Assembly (NCBI GenBank): GCA_020832285.1
Contig: JAFIFB010000130.1
Coordinates: 1 to 48,378, forward strand
Source: Balneolaceae bacterium
Lineage (GTDB): Bacteria; Bacteroidota; Rhodothermia; Balneolales; Balneolaceae
Direction of reading: 5' to 3'
DNA: 48,378 nucleotides
Position 1 is the stretch's first letter. Each line of letters opens with the position of its first letter. This document shows positions 8,685-16,744 of this stretch, in pieces. Below the pieces are notes generated by a model that was not told the DNA's origin, ran no database searches, and worked only from the letters and a program-made list of their open reading frames with translations. The position numbers were made by a program, and so were the translations under genes.

Positions 8685-11084
8685 TCAAAAATAACGCGGC
8701 ACACTAAAACCGATAAACATACCGGGTGCATCAAGCCGCTTCGCAAAATCTACCCGTACTATACCAAACAGACTATTGAGACTCAGTCCGATCTCGGAAT
8801 GGATCCCGTCTGAAACCATCAGATCTTCCGGATAGATACCATTCGCTTCAGTGTAACCTGCTCCACCAAACAGTATGATCCCCCAGCCGCGCTCCACAAG
8901 CGGACGTAATCCAAGTAATTCGAATGGTATGGTACGGAAATTATGCTCGGCAGCAGCCAACCAATAACGATTGCCCTCGTACGGCACACCATTTCTTGTT
9001 TTAAGAGTACCGAAAGGTGTAAAACGATTCATTGACCCATCAACCGTACTGAATCGCTGGAGTGGCAGATCACCAAAAGAAGTGCCGGCCGAAAAATGCA
9101 GGTCGAGAGTGTTCGCAAAGAATCGCCGGGAATAAAAAGTGTTGAAATTCCAGTCAAGCTGAACTGACAAACTTGTATAATCAAAATCACTGCCGATGGA
9201 TGAACTGCTTAACTCAGCTGCGGCTTTGACCTGCCGTTTTCCTGCAAATCCAAAATCGTTATCAGAGATATTATACCCCACCTCAAGGTTGACCGAATGT
9301 AGTGTGCCCTCATTAATTTGCGGGTTGAGCCGTCTTGGATCGTGCCAGTTAAACAGGCTGTATTCAGACACCGAACCGGCTTCAAAACTTTGATGAAGCT
9401 CGCGATTTCCGGTCGCACGAAAAGTAATTCCCGGTAAAATTCGGCGAATTTCAAATCCTGTATGGATGCGTTCATTGCGATAGTAATCAAAATAATCGTC
9501 CCCGCCCAGAAGTGTCACAAAACTGTTCATTCCGATCGTGTAGTTTTGTGAGGAATAGCGGGGAACAGTACTGTTTTCAAAACCGGCAAATGCATGGACA
9601 GGTGAATTACCAATATCAAAAAGCCGCTGATTTGCCGAGCCGCCATAATCCCACAATTCGCTATGGAAGCTGTATCCGGAAAATCCCTTCAGCAGGAGAT
9701 TTCCATCAAATAAACGCCGGTTGTAGTTCAGTCCCAGGTGAAATCCATCCATCCTGTTAAACCTGCCCCTGATTGAAAAACCGTTTGGTAATAATCTTCC
9801 TGTACCAAATAAACCTCTTCGCTCTCTGTCTTCTGATGCTTCCGCCATCCTCGCCAGAAAACCCTCCGGTTTGAATGCTTCCTGGAGTGTTTTTGTGCTG
9901 TCGATTGTTTCGTATGCCGCAACTTCTTCCTGCGTCAGCGGTATCGGCTCCATCTTATCGCGGTGATCTTCAACTGTTGCGGAATCAGCTCTGGCAAACC
10001 AGTCACTCCGCTGATACACTGAATCCGGAAGCTCAACATTAATCTCGTAATCAGAAAGACGGGAAACCTGTCTGAATTTGATCGACGGAAACTGAAAACC
10101 AACTATGCCGATACGAATCAGTCCCTCCACTCGCATATCCACTGGCAGCCAGTACTCACCACCGTAGTTACTGAACTGCTGCTTGTATGACAGATCAAAA
10201 TCCTGCACTGGTGGCGGGAAGTTTACCACGTCGTTAGGCTTCAGGTCCACTTCAAGCAAGGCATATTCGCGCCCCAGTACCCAAGCCGTTCCACTGAAGA
10301 GCGGCTGTCGGTCCCGCCGGGGAAGTACCTCGATTTTATATACCGGAACACCATCCATTTGTTCAGTTTCCAGCAACCTGAAGTGGTAGTATCGAAGTGC
10401 ATTTGGATGAGTGATTCCTACCATGTTGTAACCGGCAATTTCGATATTATCATCATAAAAATTCGGCTGATATCTCACACCGGCAAAGTTCTGATCGTCA
10501 GACAAGTTCGATGTCTGCCTCCGGCTCAGCTGAACTTCCCTGTGTCCCCGCTCATGATCCCAGAACGCAACCGAGCTGCTTTCCGAGATTGACACAATGG
10601 AAGTATCATTACTGAGCGATTGGCGTGTATAGGCGTTCACCTTGTACGTTTTGAGCGTCTCTCTCCAGAGTATTTTCCGGGCGATGACCCGCTCCATTAT
10701 CGAGAGCCCGGGATCTTTCTCAGTCACTTCAATTTCATCCATTTCCGTAACCGAAAGGCTCAGTTCAATTTTAAGAGGAAAATCGGTTTCACTGGTTACC
10801 TCTGCTTGCTGACTCTCGTAACCGATATAGCGTATCAGCAGTGTGGCGGGAAGTTTATCCACCGAGAGTGAAAAATATCCCTCCGTATTTGTGATCGTAC
10901 CCCGGTAACTCCCTTCAAGTAAAATTGTGGCAGAAGGCAGTGTTTCACCAGATTCTGCATCTGAAACCACACCGGTAATCTCCGTCTGTCCAAACGCACT
11001 GCTGCTTATAAATAAAAAAAGAAAGCAAAACAGAAACAGCCTGATCAACTGCAATTGATAAATCGTTTTAAATCTTGATGTCAT
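8685..11084 (-). CDS. DUF5686 / carboxypeptidase-regulatory-like outer-membrane protein
   Basis: This is a 799-residue protein with a signal peptide (through AFGQ, residue 33). A CarboxypepD_reg-like beta-sandwich follows (ITGVVSDAESGETLPSA then YRGTITNTEGYFSL, about 35-120), as in TonB-dependent receptors of Bacteroidetes-type bacteria. Next is the DUF5686 region (SIMERVIARK, then the YTRQSLSNDTS, YYHFRLLETE and GREYALLEVDL segments). The C-terminal 350 residues look like an outer-membrane beta-barrel and end in a terminal aromatic (VPRYF). Proteins of this family are surface-exposed, of unknown function, and often conserved as one or two copies per genome. There is no plug domain and no clear TonB box, so it is not an ordinary TonB receptor. 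It is a single-gene unit. Confidence 0.85.
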   Translation of the reverse strand: MTSRFKTIYQLQLIRLFLFCFLFLFISSSAFGQTEITGVVSDAESGETLPSATILLEGSYRGTITNTEGYFSLSVDKLPATLLIRYIGYESQQAEVTSETDFPLKIELSLSVTEMDEIEVTEKDPGLSIMERVIARKILWRETLKTYKVNAYTRQSLSNDTSIVSISESSSVAFWDHERGHREVQLSRRQTSNLSDDQNFAGVRYQPNFYDDNIEIAGYNMVGITHPNALRYYHFRLLETEQMDGVPVYKIEVLPRRDRQPLFSGTAWVLGREYALLEVDLKPNDVVNFPPPVQDFDLSYKQQFSNYGGEYWLPVDMRVEGLIRIGIVGFQFPSIKFRQVSRLSDYEINVELPDSVYQRSDWFARADSATVEDHRDKMEPIPLTQEEVAAYETIDSTKTLQEAFKPEGFLARMAEASEDRERRGLFGTGRLLPNGFSIRGRFNRMDGFHLGLNYNRRLFDGNLLLKGFSGYSFHSELWDYGGSANQRLFDIGNSPVHAFAGFENSTVPRYSSQNYTIGMNSFVTLLGGDDYFDYYRNERIHTGFEIRRILPGITFRATGNRELHQSFEAGSVSEYSLFNWHDPRRLNPQINEGTLHSVNLEVGYNISDNDFGFAGKRQVKAAAELSSSSIGSDFDYTSLSVQLDWNFNTFYSRRFFANTLDLHFSAGTSFGDLPLQRFSTVDGSMNRFTPFGTLKTRNGVPYEGNRYWLAAAEHNFRTIPFELLGLRPLVERGWGIILFGGAGYTEANGIYPEDLMVSDGIHSEIGLSLNSLFGIVRVDFAKRLDAPGMFIGFSVPRYF

Positions 11085-11182
11085 CGGGTTTAAAAAGGTC
11101 AGAAAATTACATTCAAAAAAGAGAAATGCTGATATGAACCTTTACGCACCGGATGCAATTTTCGTTTCACAAAACAGACTTT

Positions 11183-11839
11183 TTATTTCTGAAGCAGCTT
11201 GAAGGCGTGTGTCCAGTGATTATTCAGAAAACCATATCTTACCCAAATTAGTGCCAGGGCTTCCAGCAGATAGCTCTGATCGATACCACCCAGATCGTAA
11301 ATCGTCCATCCCCAGCCTTCGGCGAGCTCCTGCACCCACTGTTTGGCATCAGGATCATCCCCGCAGATAAACATATCGGGGTTTCCCTCTTCCAGCTTGG
11401 GATTAGCCATATGAGCCGCAGTCACAGAATTGAACGCCTTTACCACACTCGACCCCGGCAGCCACTCCTGCACCGTTTTTCCGCCCGATTCGGGATAATT
11501 GAGAGAGAGTGTTGGCGGTTTTCCTTCTTCACTGAACAGAAGAGGGTTGGTAACATCAATCACAATTTTGTTTTTTAAATTGTCCTCTCCTGCCAGTAAG
11601 ATCGCATTTTTGGCAGCACCATTTAGCCATTTGGTTGCAAGAACCACGACATCCCCGAATGAAGCCGCTTCATCGAATGTACCTGCCCTTGCTTTTTCTC
11701 CATTCTGCTCTGCCCAGTCACTCAGTTTATCGGGAGATCTGCTGCCTATTTTTACAGAGTATCCGCTCTTTGCAAAACCGGCACCCAAATGAGTCCCAAC
11801 GGAACCCGATCCAAGAATTCCCACTTTGTTTACCTCCAT
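11183..11839 (-). CDS. NADPH-dependent F420 reductase-like NAD(P)-binding protein
   Basis: This is a cytoplasmic Rossmann-fold oxidoreductase of 218 residues. The dinucleotide-binding loop GILGSGSVGTHLG is at the N-terminus, followed by SRSPDKL, which suits NADPH (Arg after the second strand). DVVVLATKW, the VIDVTNPLL segment and VVKAFNSV match the family of NADP oxidoreductases related to coenzyme F420 reductase (FNO-like, Pfam F420_oxidored). Bacteria without F420 carry such proteins with unknown substrates, so I do not claim F420 chemistry. This gene has one of the few strong Shine-Dalgarno sites in the window: AGGAGGG, five bases before the ATG at 11839. It stands alone. Confidence 0.85.
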   Translation of the reverse strand: MEVNKVGILGSGSVGTHLGAGFAKSGYSVKIGSRSPDKLSDWAEQNGEKARAGTFDEAASFGDVVVLATKWLNGAAKNAILLAGEDNLKNKIVIDVTNPLLFSEEGKPPTLSLNYPESGGKTVQEWLPGSSVVKAFNSVTAAHMANPKLEEGNPDMFICGDDPDAKQWVQELAEGWGWTIYDLGGIDQSYLLEALALIWVRYGFLNNHWTHAFKLLQK

Positions 11840-11964
11840 ACGACCCTCCTGTTTAAATCAGGTTTATACTATTTTAACGAAGGTACATCAAAACAGATTA
11901 AATCGAAATGTCCATTCAGATTTGGCTTATAAAAGGAAATTTGTCAGGTGAGGCTAAGCTAAAA

Positions 11965-13014
11965 TTAAAACTCAGTAGCTTTTTTAAGAACAACTGCCGG
12001 CTCAAGTGGTTTCACAACCACCTCTTCATCTCTCTCAAAAAGCACGCGGTTATCGGTGTGAACCATGTACCTCTCTCCGTTGCAGTCTACATGGTAGGTA
12101 ATGTCGTGCCCTTTAAATTCGCGGGCTACGATAATACCGCGTGTGCATCCGTCGGAAGTACCATTGGGACGTTCGATTGTGAGATGTTCCGGACGGATGG
12201 AACAAGTAATCTGGCCGCGGGCTTTACAATCGAGCTTGAGACAGCCGATTTTGGTTTCGATAAAGTCTGAGTCATCCACATTGCCTTCAAACAGGTTGGT
12301 ACGTCCAAGGAACTGCGCCACAAATTTTGTTTCAGGCTTGTAGTAAACCTCTTCGGGCGTACCGATCTGTTCAATTCGTCCTTCATTCATCACGGCAATC
12401 CGGTCGGCAAATGAGAGGGCCTCTTCCTGATCATGTGTCACAAGAACAGCACTCATTCCGGCTTTTTTCAGGATGGCGCGAACCTCTTTACGGGTTGAAT
12501 CGCGAAGCATCGCATCGAGATTGGAAAAAGGTTCATCCAGTAAAATCAGTTTGGGTTCCGGTGCGATTGCACGCGCAAGGGCAACCCGCTGTTGTTGTCC
12601 GCCGGAAAGTTCAGCAGGACTCTTATGCTTGTGATCTCCCATGCCAGTGCGGCAAAGCACCTCTTCTGCAAATACTTTTCGTTTATATTTGGGGAGAGAT
12701 GTCAACCCGAAAGCAACATTATCCAAAGCATTCATGTGAGGAAAAAGAGCATAATCCTGAAACACGAATCCGATCCCTCTTTTTTGTGGGGCGATATGCT
12801 TTTTATTTGATGAGAGTAGTTCGCCATCCAGGTAAACCTCCCCCTTGTCGAGGTGTTCAAAACCTGAAATTAGCCTTAGCGTAGTGGTTTTACCACATCC
12901 GCTGGGACCGAGCAGTGCAAAAATTTCGTTTTCTTTTACACCGAAAGATGTCTGCCGAACAACGGGAACATCTTTTTCAAACGATTTTTCAATATGTTTA
13001 ACTTCAAGAAGCAT
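11965..13014 (-). CDS. ABC transporter ATP-binding protein, FbpC/PotA type
   Basis: This is an ABC importer ATPase of 349 residues. It has Walker A GPSGCGKT (36-43), Q-loop FVFQDYALFPHM, signature LSGGQQQRVALARA, Walker B LILLDEPFSNLD and H-loop VTHDQEEALS. A C-terminal TOBE domain (about 235-349) contains CSIRPEHLTI. The order and length match ferric-iron (FbpC), spermidine/putrescine (PotA), sulfate or sugar importers. No permease or binding protein is in view, so it is an orphan that must work with parts encoded elsewhere, and its substrate cannot be assigned. I lean to FbpC-like because of the short C-terminal domain. The ATG at 13014 is the natural start, as family members begin with LEVKHIEKSF. 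Confidence 0.88.
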   Translation of the reverse strand: MLLEVKHIEKSFEKDVPVVRQTSFGVKENEIFALLGPSGCGKTTTLRLISGFEHLDKGEVYLDGELLSSNKKHIAPQKRGIGFVFQDYALFPHMNALDNVAFGLTSLPKYKRKVFAEEVLCRTGMGDHKHKSPAELSGGQQQRVALARAIAPEPKLILLDEPFSNLDAMLRDSTRKEVRAILKKAGMSAVLVTHDQEEALSFADRIAVMNEGRIEQIGTPEEVYYKPETKFVAQFLGRTNLFEGNVDDSDFIETKIGCLKLDCKARGQITCSIRPEHLTIERPNGTSDGCTRGIIVAREFKGHDITYHVDCNGERYMVHTDNRVLFERDEEVVVKPLEPAVVLKKATEF

Positions 13015-13197
13015 TACTGAAGGACCTGAATTATGACCAAATGAACAATATAACGCTTATTTATATTCAGTCTATATAAACTAACCATTTTTTTTGTTCT
13101 TTAAAATCCGAACAGGCAGTTTTCTTGGAGCTTAACCCGGGCACCTATTTGTTAAACAAAACTCTCTTAGAAGTAATAATCACTCAATAAACTACTA

Positions 13198-13342
13198 TCG
13201 TATCAATGATAAAACCCGCAAAGTTTCCCTTCTCTATTTATCACTATCTTCAAAATTGGAAGAATTTTAAAAAAAACTTTGCAGGTTTCGTTTCACGGGA
13301 GTCGTTGCGCTCGGAGCTCACGAATCTTCAGACTTGATACGA
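13198..13342. repeat. 145-bp nested inverted repeat
   Basis: The outer arms TCGTATCAA (13198-13206) and TTGATACGA (13334-13342) are exact inverted copies. The inner arms at 13214-13226 (ACCCGCAAAGTTT) and 13274-13286 are 13 bp with one mismatch. In length, nesting and the shared TCGTAT/ATACGA arm it resembles the element at 6292-6432, although the sequences differ otherwise. It may be a MITE-like element. It lies upstream of the ABC ATPase gene and past the TonB operon. Confidence 0.65.
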
Positions 13343-13479
13343 CACTACATGACTTGCCAGAAAATACCTGTGAGATATCCGGTATACCCTCCCATCCTGC
13401 AACCGTCTTTTATTTTTTAAAGTTTAGATGAGCAAAAAGCAGGTTTAGCCAAGACCTTTACTTAAGGAAAGTAAAGTAT

Positions 13480-13502
13480 AAAAGCCGGGCCAATGACCCG
13501 GT
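13480..13502 (-). terminator. Rho-independent terminator of the TonB operon
   Basis: On the minus strand CCGGG-TCATTGG-CCCGG (13501-13485) is followed by CTTTTATACTTT. It lies 12 bp after the tonB stop codon, where the operon transcript should end. The stem is short (5 bp, GC only) with a 7-base loop. Confidence 0.75.
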
Positions 13503-13512
13503 GCACATAAAT

Positions 13513-14346
13513 TTAATCCAGAACAAACCGGAATGTGATAGTGCCCCACTGGGGTTCCTGGGGAACACCTGATGGTAAACGGGAGAATCGCCAGCTTCGA
13601 AGAGTTCTCATTACTTCACGTTCCAGTTCGGGGTTCATTTTTCTTAGGGGAATAACCCTGCCGAGTGAACCGTCGGGGTGCACTTCAAAGCGGATAGAAA
13701 TCACCGCTTCTTCATTTGTACGGTTGGTAGGCAGCGGCTGTACCATGGGAGAGCGATTCAATTCACCTTCCCATTGAAGATCATAAGGCGCGGAACGGTC
13801 GGGTGTATGGCCGATTCCCTGGTCTACATTCGGATCTCCTCTGGCTCCTCGTACATCGCCGCTTTCTTCAACTCCTTCGGTAACTTGTTCAGCTTCCTGG
13901 GCTGCAGGCGGTACCACTTCTTCCATGATATCTTCAGTTACTTCCTGAGCCTCGGGGTCAATTATATCCGTATCTGGAGTTTCAACTATTTCATCATCCT
14001 CAATTTCTTCAATCTGGTCTGGCAAGTCAACCGGTTTTGCTACCTCTTCCACGGGAGTTTGAGGAACTTCTTCGGGTTGTATAATTTCAGGATCGGGTTC
14101 ATCCGGTTGCGTTTCTGTTGGATTGGGACGCGTGGCAACCTGTTCACGCTGAACTTCTGCCTGCTGGGCAATCGTGCCACTTCTGAATTCGCCCAGTGTT
14201 ACCTCCATGAAGGCAGAGCGGTCTTCATACTTCAGGTTCACAGTATAGAGAATTGCTATAATCAGAATAACCAAATGGATGGCAAAGGTAATACCAAGCC
14301 CAAAACGGTCTTCTTCATCAACATTATTTTTAAACCAGTCCAGCAT
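13513..14346 (-). CDS. tonB: Energy transducer TonB
   Basis: TonB spans the periplasm and passes proton-motive energy from ExbB/ExbD to outer-membrane transporters. The 277-residue protein has a short cytoplasmic N-terminus and one membrane helix (about 17-38, ITFAIHLVILIIAILYTV). A long acidic and proline-rich periplasmic segment (about 60-180) is dominated by Glu, Asp and Pro rather than the Lys-Pro/Glu-Pro of E. coli TonB. The C-terminal domain (about 190-277) has ISIRFEVHPDGSLGRV and EREVMRTLRSWRFSRLP. It is the last gene of the operon: its ATG is 5 bp from the exbD stop, and a terminator follows. It most likely serves the outer-membrane barrel at the head of the operon or a general set of receptors. 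Confidence 0.92.
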   Translation of the reverse strand: MLDWFKNNVDEEDRFGLGITFAIHLVILIIAILYTVNLKYEDRSAFMEVTLGEFRSGTIAQQAEVQREQVATRPNPTETQPDEPDPEIIQPEEVPQTPVEEVAKPVDLPDQIEEIEDDEIVETPDTDIIDPEAQEVTEDIMEEVVPPAAQEAEQVTEGVEESGDVRGARGDPNVDQGIGHTPDRSAPYDLQWEGELNRSPMVQPLPTNRTNEEAVISIRFEVHPDGSLGRVIPLRKMNPELEREVMRTLRSWRFSRLPSGVPQEPQWGTITFRFVLD

Positions 14347-14351
14347 AAAGA

Positions 14352-14756
14352 TTAATTTCGCTCGGTTGCCATCACAATATTCATGTTTAATGCCCTGCCT
14401 ATATTCATCGCCCGCACAGCGTCGTCCACCCGCGCGTCTCTGTCAGCACGTACTACTAACGTTGCATTTGGCTTATTCTGATACGCGCTTCGAATTGCAT
14501 TAGAAAGATCTCCGCGGGCTACCTGTTCACCATCTACAAAATAGTCTCCTTCGGGGGTAATCGCCACCGATATCTGTGTAGCCTCAGTGGTTACACTCGA
14601 TTCGGCCTGAGGCACATTTACCCGTATACCAAAGTTGGTAACAAACGAAGATGTGAGCAGGAAAAATATCAACAGTAACAAAATAATGTCCGTCAGTGAC
14701 GATTGTGAGAACATGTATAACGGCTCTTTCATACTGCTGCCTTCTCTGAAATCCAT
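14352..14756 (-). CDS. exbD: Biopolymer transport protein ExbD/TolR
   Basis: This is a 134-residue inner-membrane protein with one membrane helix near the N-terminus (about 19-38, SLTDIILLLLIFFLLTSSF). The Asp in LTDIILL is the proton-carrying residue known as Asp25 in E. coli ExbD. The periplasmic part carries the family segments VAITPEGDYFVDGE and ATLVVRADRDARVDDAV. Together with ExbB it forms the proton channel that energises TonB (or TolA). It sits between exbB (3 bp gap) and tonB (5 bp gap) in the same operon, so ExbD is a better label than TolR. Confidence 0.93.
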   Translation of the reverse strand: MDFREGSSMKEPLYMFSQSSLTDIILLLLIFFLLTSSFVTNFGIRVNVPQAESSVTTEATQISVAITPEGDYFVDGEQVARGDLSNAIRSAYQNKPNATLVVRADRDARVDDAVRAMNIGRALNMNIVMATERN

Positions 14757-14759
14757 AGA

Positions 14760-15485
14760 TCAGACCTCCTGTTGTTGTCGTTTTTTAGGTGATGGAGCCT
14801 GCAAAAGATCCATAAAATCGGCTGAAGCATTTTCGAGTTCGAAAATCATGCGGTTAATTTTACCTTGCAGATAGTTATAAAAACCGTATGCAATAATACC
14901 GACGATCAGTCCGGTTGCTGTTGTAATGAGCGCTTCCCAGATACCTCCGGCAAGAACACTTGGGTTTACATTGCCCTGCAGAGACTGAATATCCATAAAA
15001 GCTCGAATCATACCAGTTACCGTTCCGGTAAACCCGATTAGCGGGGCCACACCGGCAATAGTTGCCAGCCAGTTCATTCTTTTTTCAAGCTGAAAAATTT
15101 CTTTCTTACCTGCATTTTTAATAGCCTCTTCAATATCGCGCAATGGCCTTCCAAGACGGCGTATTCCCGATTTTAAAATACGTGCAAGCGGTTTATCAAA
15201 CTCTTCACAATATTGTATAGCCCTTTGCTGGCTGCCTGATTTAAGCAGGGTTTCAATATTGTTAAGTGTATGTGTGATATCCATTTTGGAGTTTTCAAAA
15301 GTTCGCCAGCGCTCTGCAATTACATAAATTGCAAGCACAGAGAGAACAAACAGTGGTATCATAAGCAGGCCGCCCTGCGAAAGTACTTCGAGGAACGACA
15401 TTGAGGGCTCGTCTTGCAACATTTGGAGTAGTGTATCTTCCTCAGCTGTTTCAGCCTGGATCAGGAGTAAGTAGATGATTTTCAT
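14760..15485 (-). CDS. exbB: MotA/TolQ/ExbB proton channel protein
   Basis: ExbB forms the pentameric inner-membrane channel around ExbD. The 241 residues show an N-terminal helix (about 38-56, GLLMIPLFVLSVLAIYVIAE), a cytoplasmic loop and two more helices (about 140-160 and 185-210). These include ATIAGVAPLIGFTGTVTGMI and EALITTATGLIVGIIAYGFYN, the conserved MotA_ExbB core with the polar Thr residues lining the channel. A short N-terminal extension before the first helix is acidic. Start ATG 15485 lies 12 bp from the stop of the HU-SPOR gene. It is the fourth gene of the operon running from 18481 to 13513. Confidence 0.93.
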   Translation of the reverse strand: MKIIYLLLIQAETAEEDTLLQMLQDEPSMSFLEVLSQGGLLMIPLFVLSVLAIYVIAERWRTFENSKMDITHTLNNIETLLKSGSQQRAIQYCEEFDKPLARILKSGIRRLGRPLRDIEEAIKNAGKKEIFQLEKRMNWLATIAGVAPLIGFTGTVTGMIRAFMDIQSLQGNVNPSVLAGGIWEALITTATGLIVGIIAYGFYNYLQGKINRMIFELENASADFMDLLQAPSPKKRQQQEV

Positions 15486-15497
15486 GTAGGTTTTTTG

Positions 15498-16541
15498 TTA
15501 ATCTTGTATTCTTTGTATAAAGTTTTGAGTGTTGTGGGGTGTTGGAAGTTCATTCGCAGCATTTTGTGCATCAGCAAGGGTCTCGAACTGCCCTACGCTG
15601 ACACGCCACATCGGGCTGCCCGCGACCGTCCTTGAGTTAACCAGTGCACGATAGCCCTGCTCACTAAGGTCTGTTGCTGCCGCACGGGCATTTTCTTCAT
15701 CGTTAAAAGAGTGTAAAACAATAGAATATCCATTATTTGCGTCTTCAACTACCGTTCCCATTAATCCGAAAATTTCCTGGTCTTCGGTCGTTGTGCCTTC
15801 CGCCGATCCATCTTCATTTACTTCATTATCTGTTGCCTGTTCCGCCCCAAATTCAGGTGGTATTTCGATATTTTCGGGAATTTGTTCATCGGTAATTACG
15901 GGAAGTTCATCAGGAGCAGGCCCGGCCAGTTCGGTTTCTTCTGCTGTTTCATTTTCTATACCCGGTGCAGGATCGTAAAAATAAAACAATCCTCCAACAA
16001 GCAGTGCTATCAAAATTAATGCTGCCACTATCCAGGCCCCGGCGTTACTGCTTTTGCGCTGAACCGGCTGAGGTTTCTTTTTCGGAGCCGGAGCTGTACT
16101 TTGTTTCTGCTCAGCAACTGGTTTGGTTTCTTTTTCCAATGGCTGCCCGGAAACCGTATCCTGAACCGGTGTTCCTTCTGATGAATCAATCTTCCGCTTT
16201 TCTTCACCGGTCACACCAGTAATTCCAACAGAACCTATATCTTCGGCACTCTGTTTAACCGGTAAATTTATGCTGTCGCGCTCTGCTTTAAGAACTACCG
16301 GTTTCATTCCAGCATATTTATAACTGATTTCTGTACTGAGTTCATCAGACGGTTCAAACTTCAGCTCACCATCTTCATCAAAAAAGAAACTACCAAATTC
16401 TTTGATTTCGAGAGTTTTACCACGTTTTGCGGCATCCAGTATTCGTTCGATGAGCTGCTCGAGCTGGACCTCAACATCACTTCTTTCCATACTGGTTTTT
16501 TCAACCAGCAGTTCAACAAGTTTATCCCGGTCTATTTTCAT
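15498..16541 (-). CDS. HU-fold / transmembrane / SPOR-domain fusion protein
   Basis: This 347-residue protein joins three parts. The first is an HU-like fold at the N-terminus (1-90): an EIKEFGSFFFDEDGELKFEP arm region and a tail SYKYAGMKPVVLKAERD, as in bacterial HU-CCDC81 domains. The second is a low-complexity linker with a membrane helix at about 169-189 (AWIVAALILIALLVGGLFYFY). The third is a SPOR domain (about 272-347) with YSIVLHSFNDEENARAAATDL and WRVSVGQFETLADAQNAANEL. SPOR domains bind glycan strands stripped of stem peptides at the division septum, so the protein could tie the nucleoid or cytoplasm to the cell wall. It overlaps the small HU gene by 20 bp and precedes exbB. Similar HU-SPOR architectures are known in Bacteroidetes-type genomes; their role is not established. 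Confidence 0.85.
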   Translation of the reverse strand: MKIDRDKLVELLVEKTSMERSDVEVQLEQLIERILDAAKRGKTLEIKEFGSFFFDEDGELKFEPSDELSTEISYKYAGMKPVVLKAERDSINLPVKQSAEDIGSVGITGVTGEEKRKIDSSEGTPVQDTVSGQPLEKETKPVAEQKQSTAPAPKKKPQPVQRKSSNAGAWIVAALILIALLVGGLFYFYDPAPGIENETAEETELAGPAPDELPVITDEQIPENIEIPPEFGAEQATDNEVNEDGSAEGTTTEDQEIFGLMGTVVEDANNGYSIVLHSFNDEENARAAATDLSEQGYRALVNSRTVAGSPMWRVSVGQFETLADAQNAANELPTPHNTQNFIQRIQD

Positions 16542-16740
16542 CTGAAATTCTAATGTTAGATTTGAATTTCAAAACATCAGCTGGGGGCATCATCACCACC
16601 TTACCGTTGTCATATTTTTTTTGATGCTGGCCCAGGTGCGTAACCTCAAACTTTCCAAGCCCATCGATTTCTACGTTGTTTTTATTTACGAACTGCTCTC
16701 TTAAAACTTCTTTAAATGCAATTATGAACTCGATTTCCAT
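16522..16740 (-). CDS. Small HU-family DNA-binding protein
   Basis: A 72-residue HU/IHF-like protein, shorter than classical HU (90). It keeps the helix pair at the start (IIAFKEVLREQFVNKNNVEI), the turn DGLGKFEVTHLGQ, and a beta arm ending at MMPPADVLKFKSNIRI. The family expects a P-x-x-VLKF-x-A-G-K segment; here it ends in KSNIRISDENRPG. It may be a non-canonical HU that pairs with the HU part of the next gene, with which it overlaps by 20 bp. It starts 4 bp after the barrel gene stop. A DNA-binding role is inferred from the fold only. Confidence 0.75.
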   Translation of the reverse strand: MEIEFIIAFKEVLREQFVNKNNVEIDGLGKFEVTHLGQHQKKYDNGKVVMMPPADVLKFKSNIRISDENRPG

Positions 16741-16744
16741 ATCA

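Larger units (their letters stand above)
13015..13512. other. Intergenic region, 498 bp
   Basis: Contains no credible gene. It holds the promoter side of the ABC ATPase gene, a nested inverted repeat (13198-13342) and the terminator of the TonB operon (13485-13502), both listed separately. Confidence 0.65.

Noticed and set aside
4264-13383. A shared 15-mer CTGTGAGATATCCGG at 4264-4278 (minus) and 13369-13383 (plus)
   Set aside because: Roughly two such matches are expected by chance in a window of this size when both strands are compared, and the similarity does not extend.
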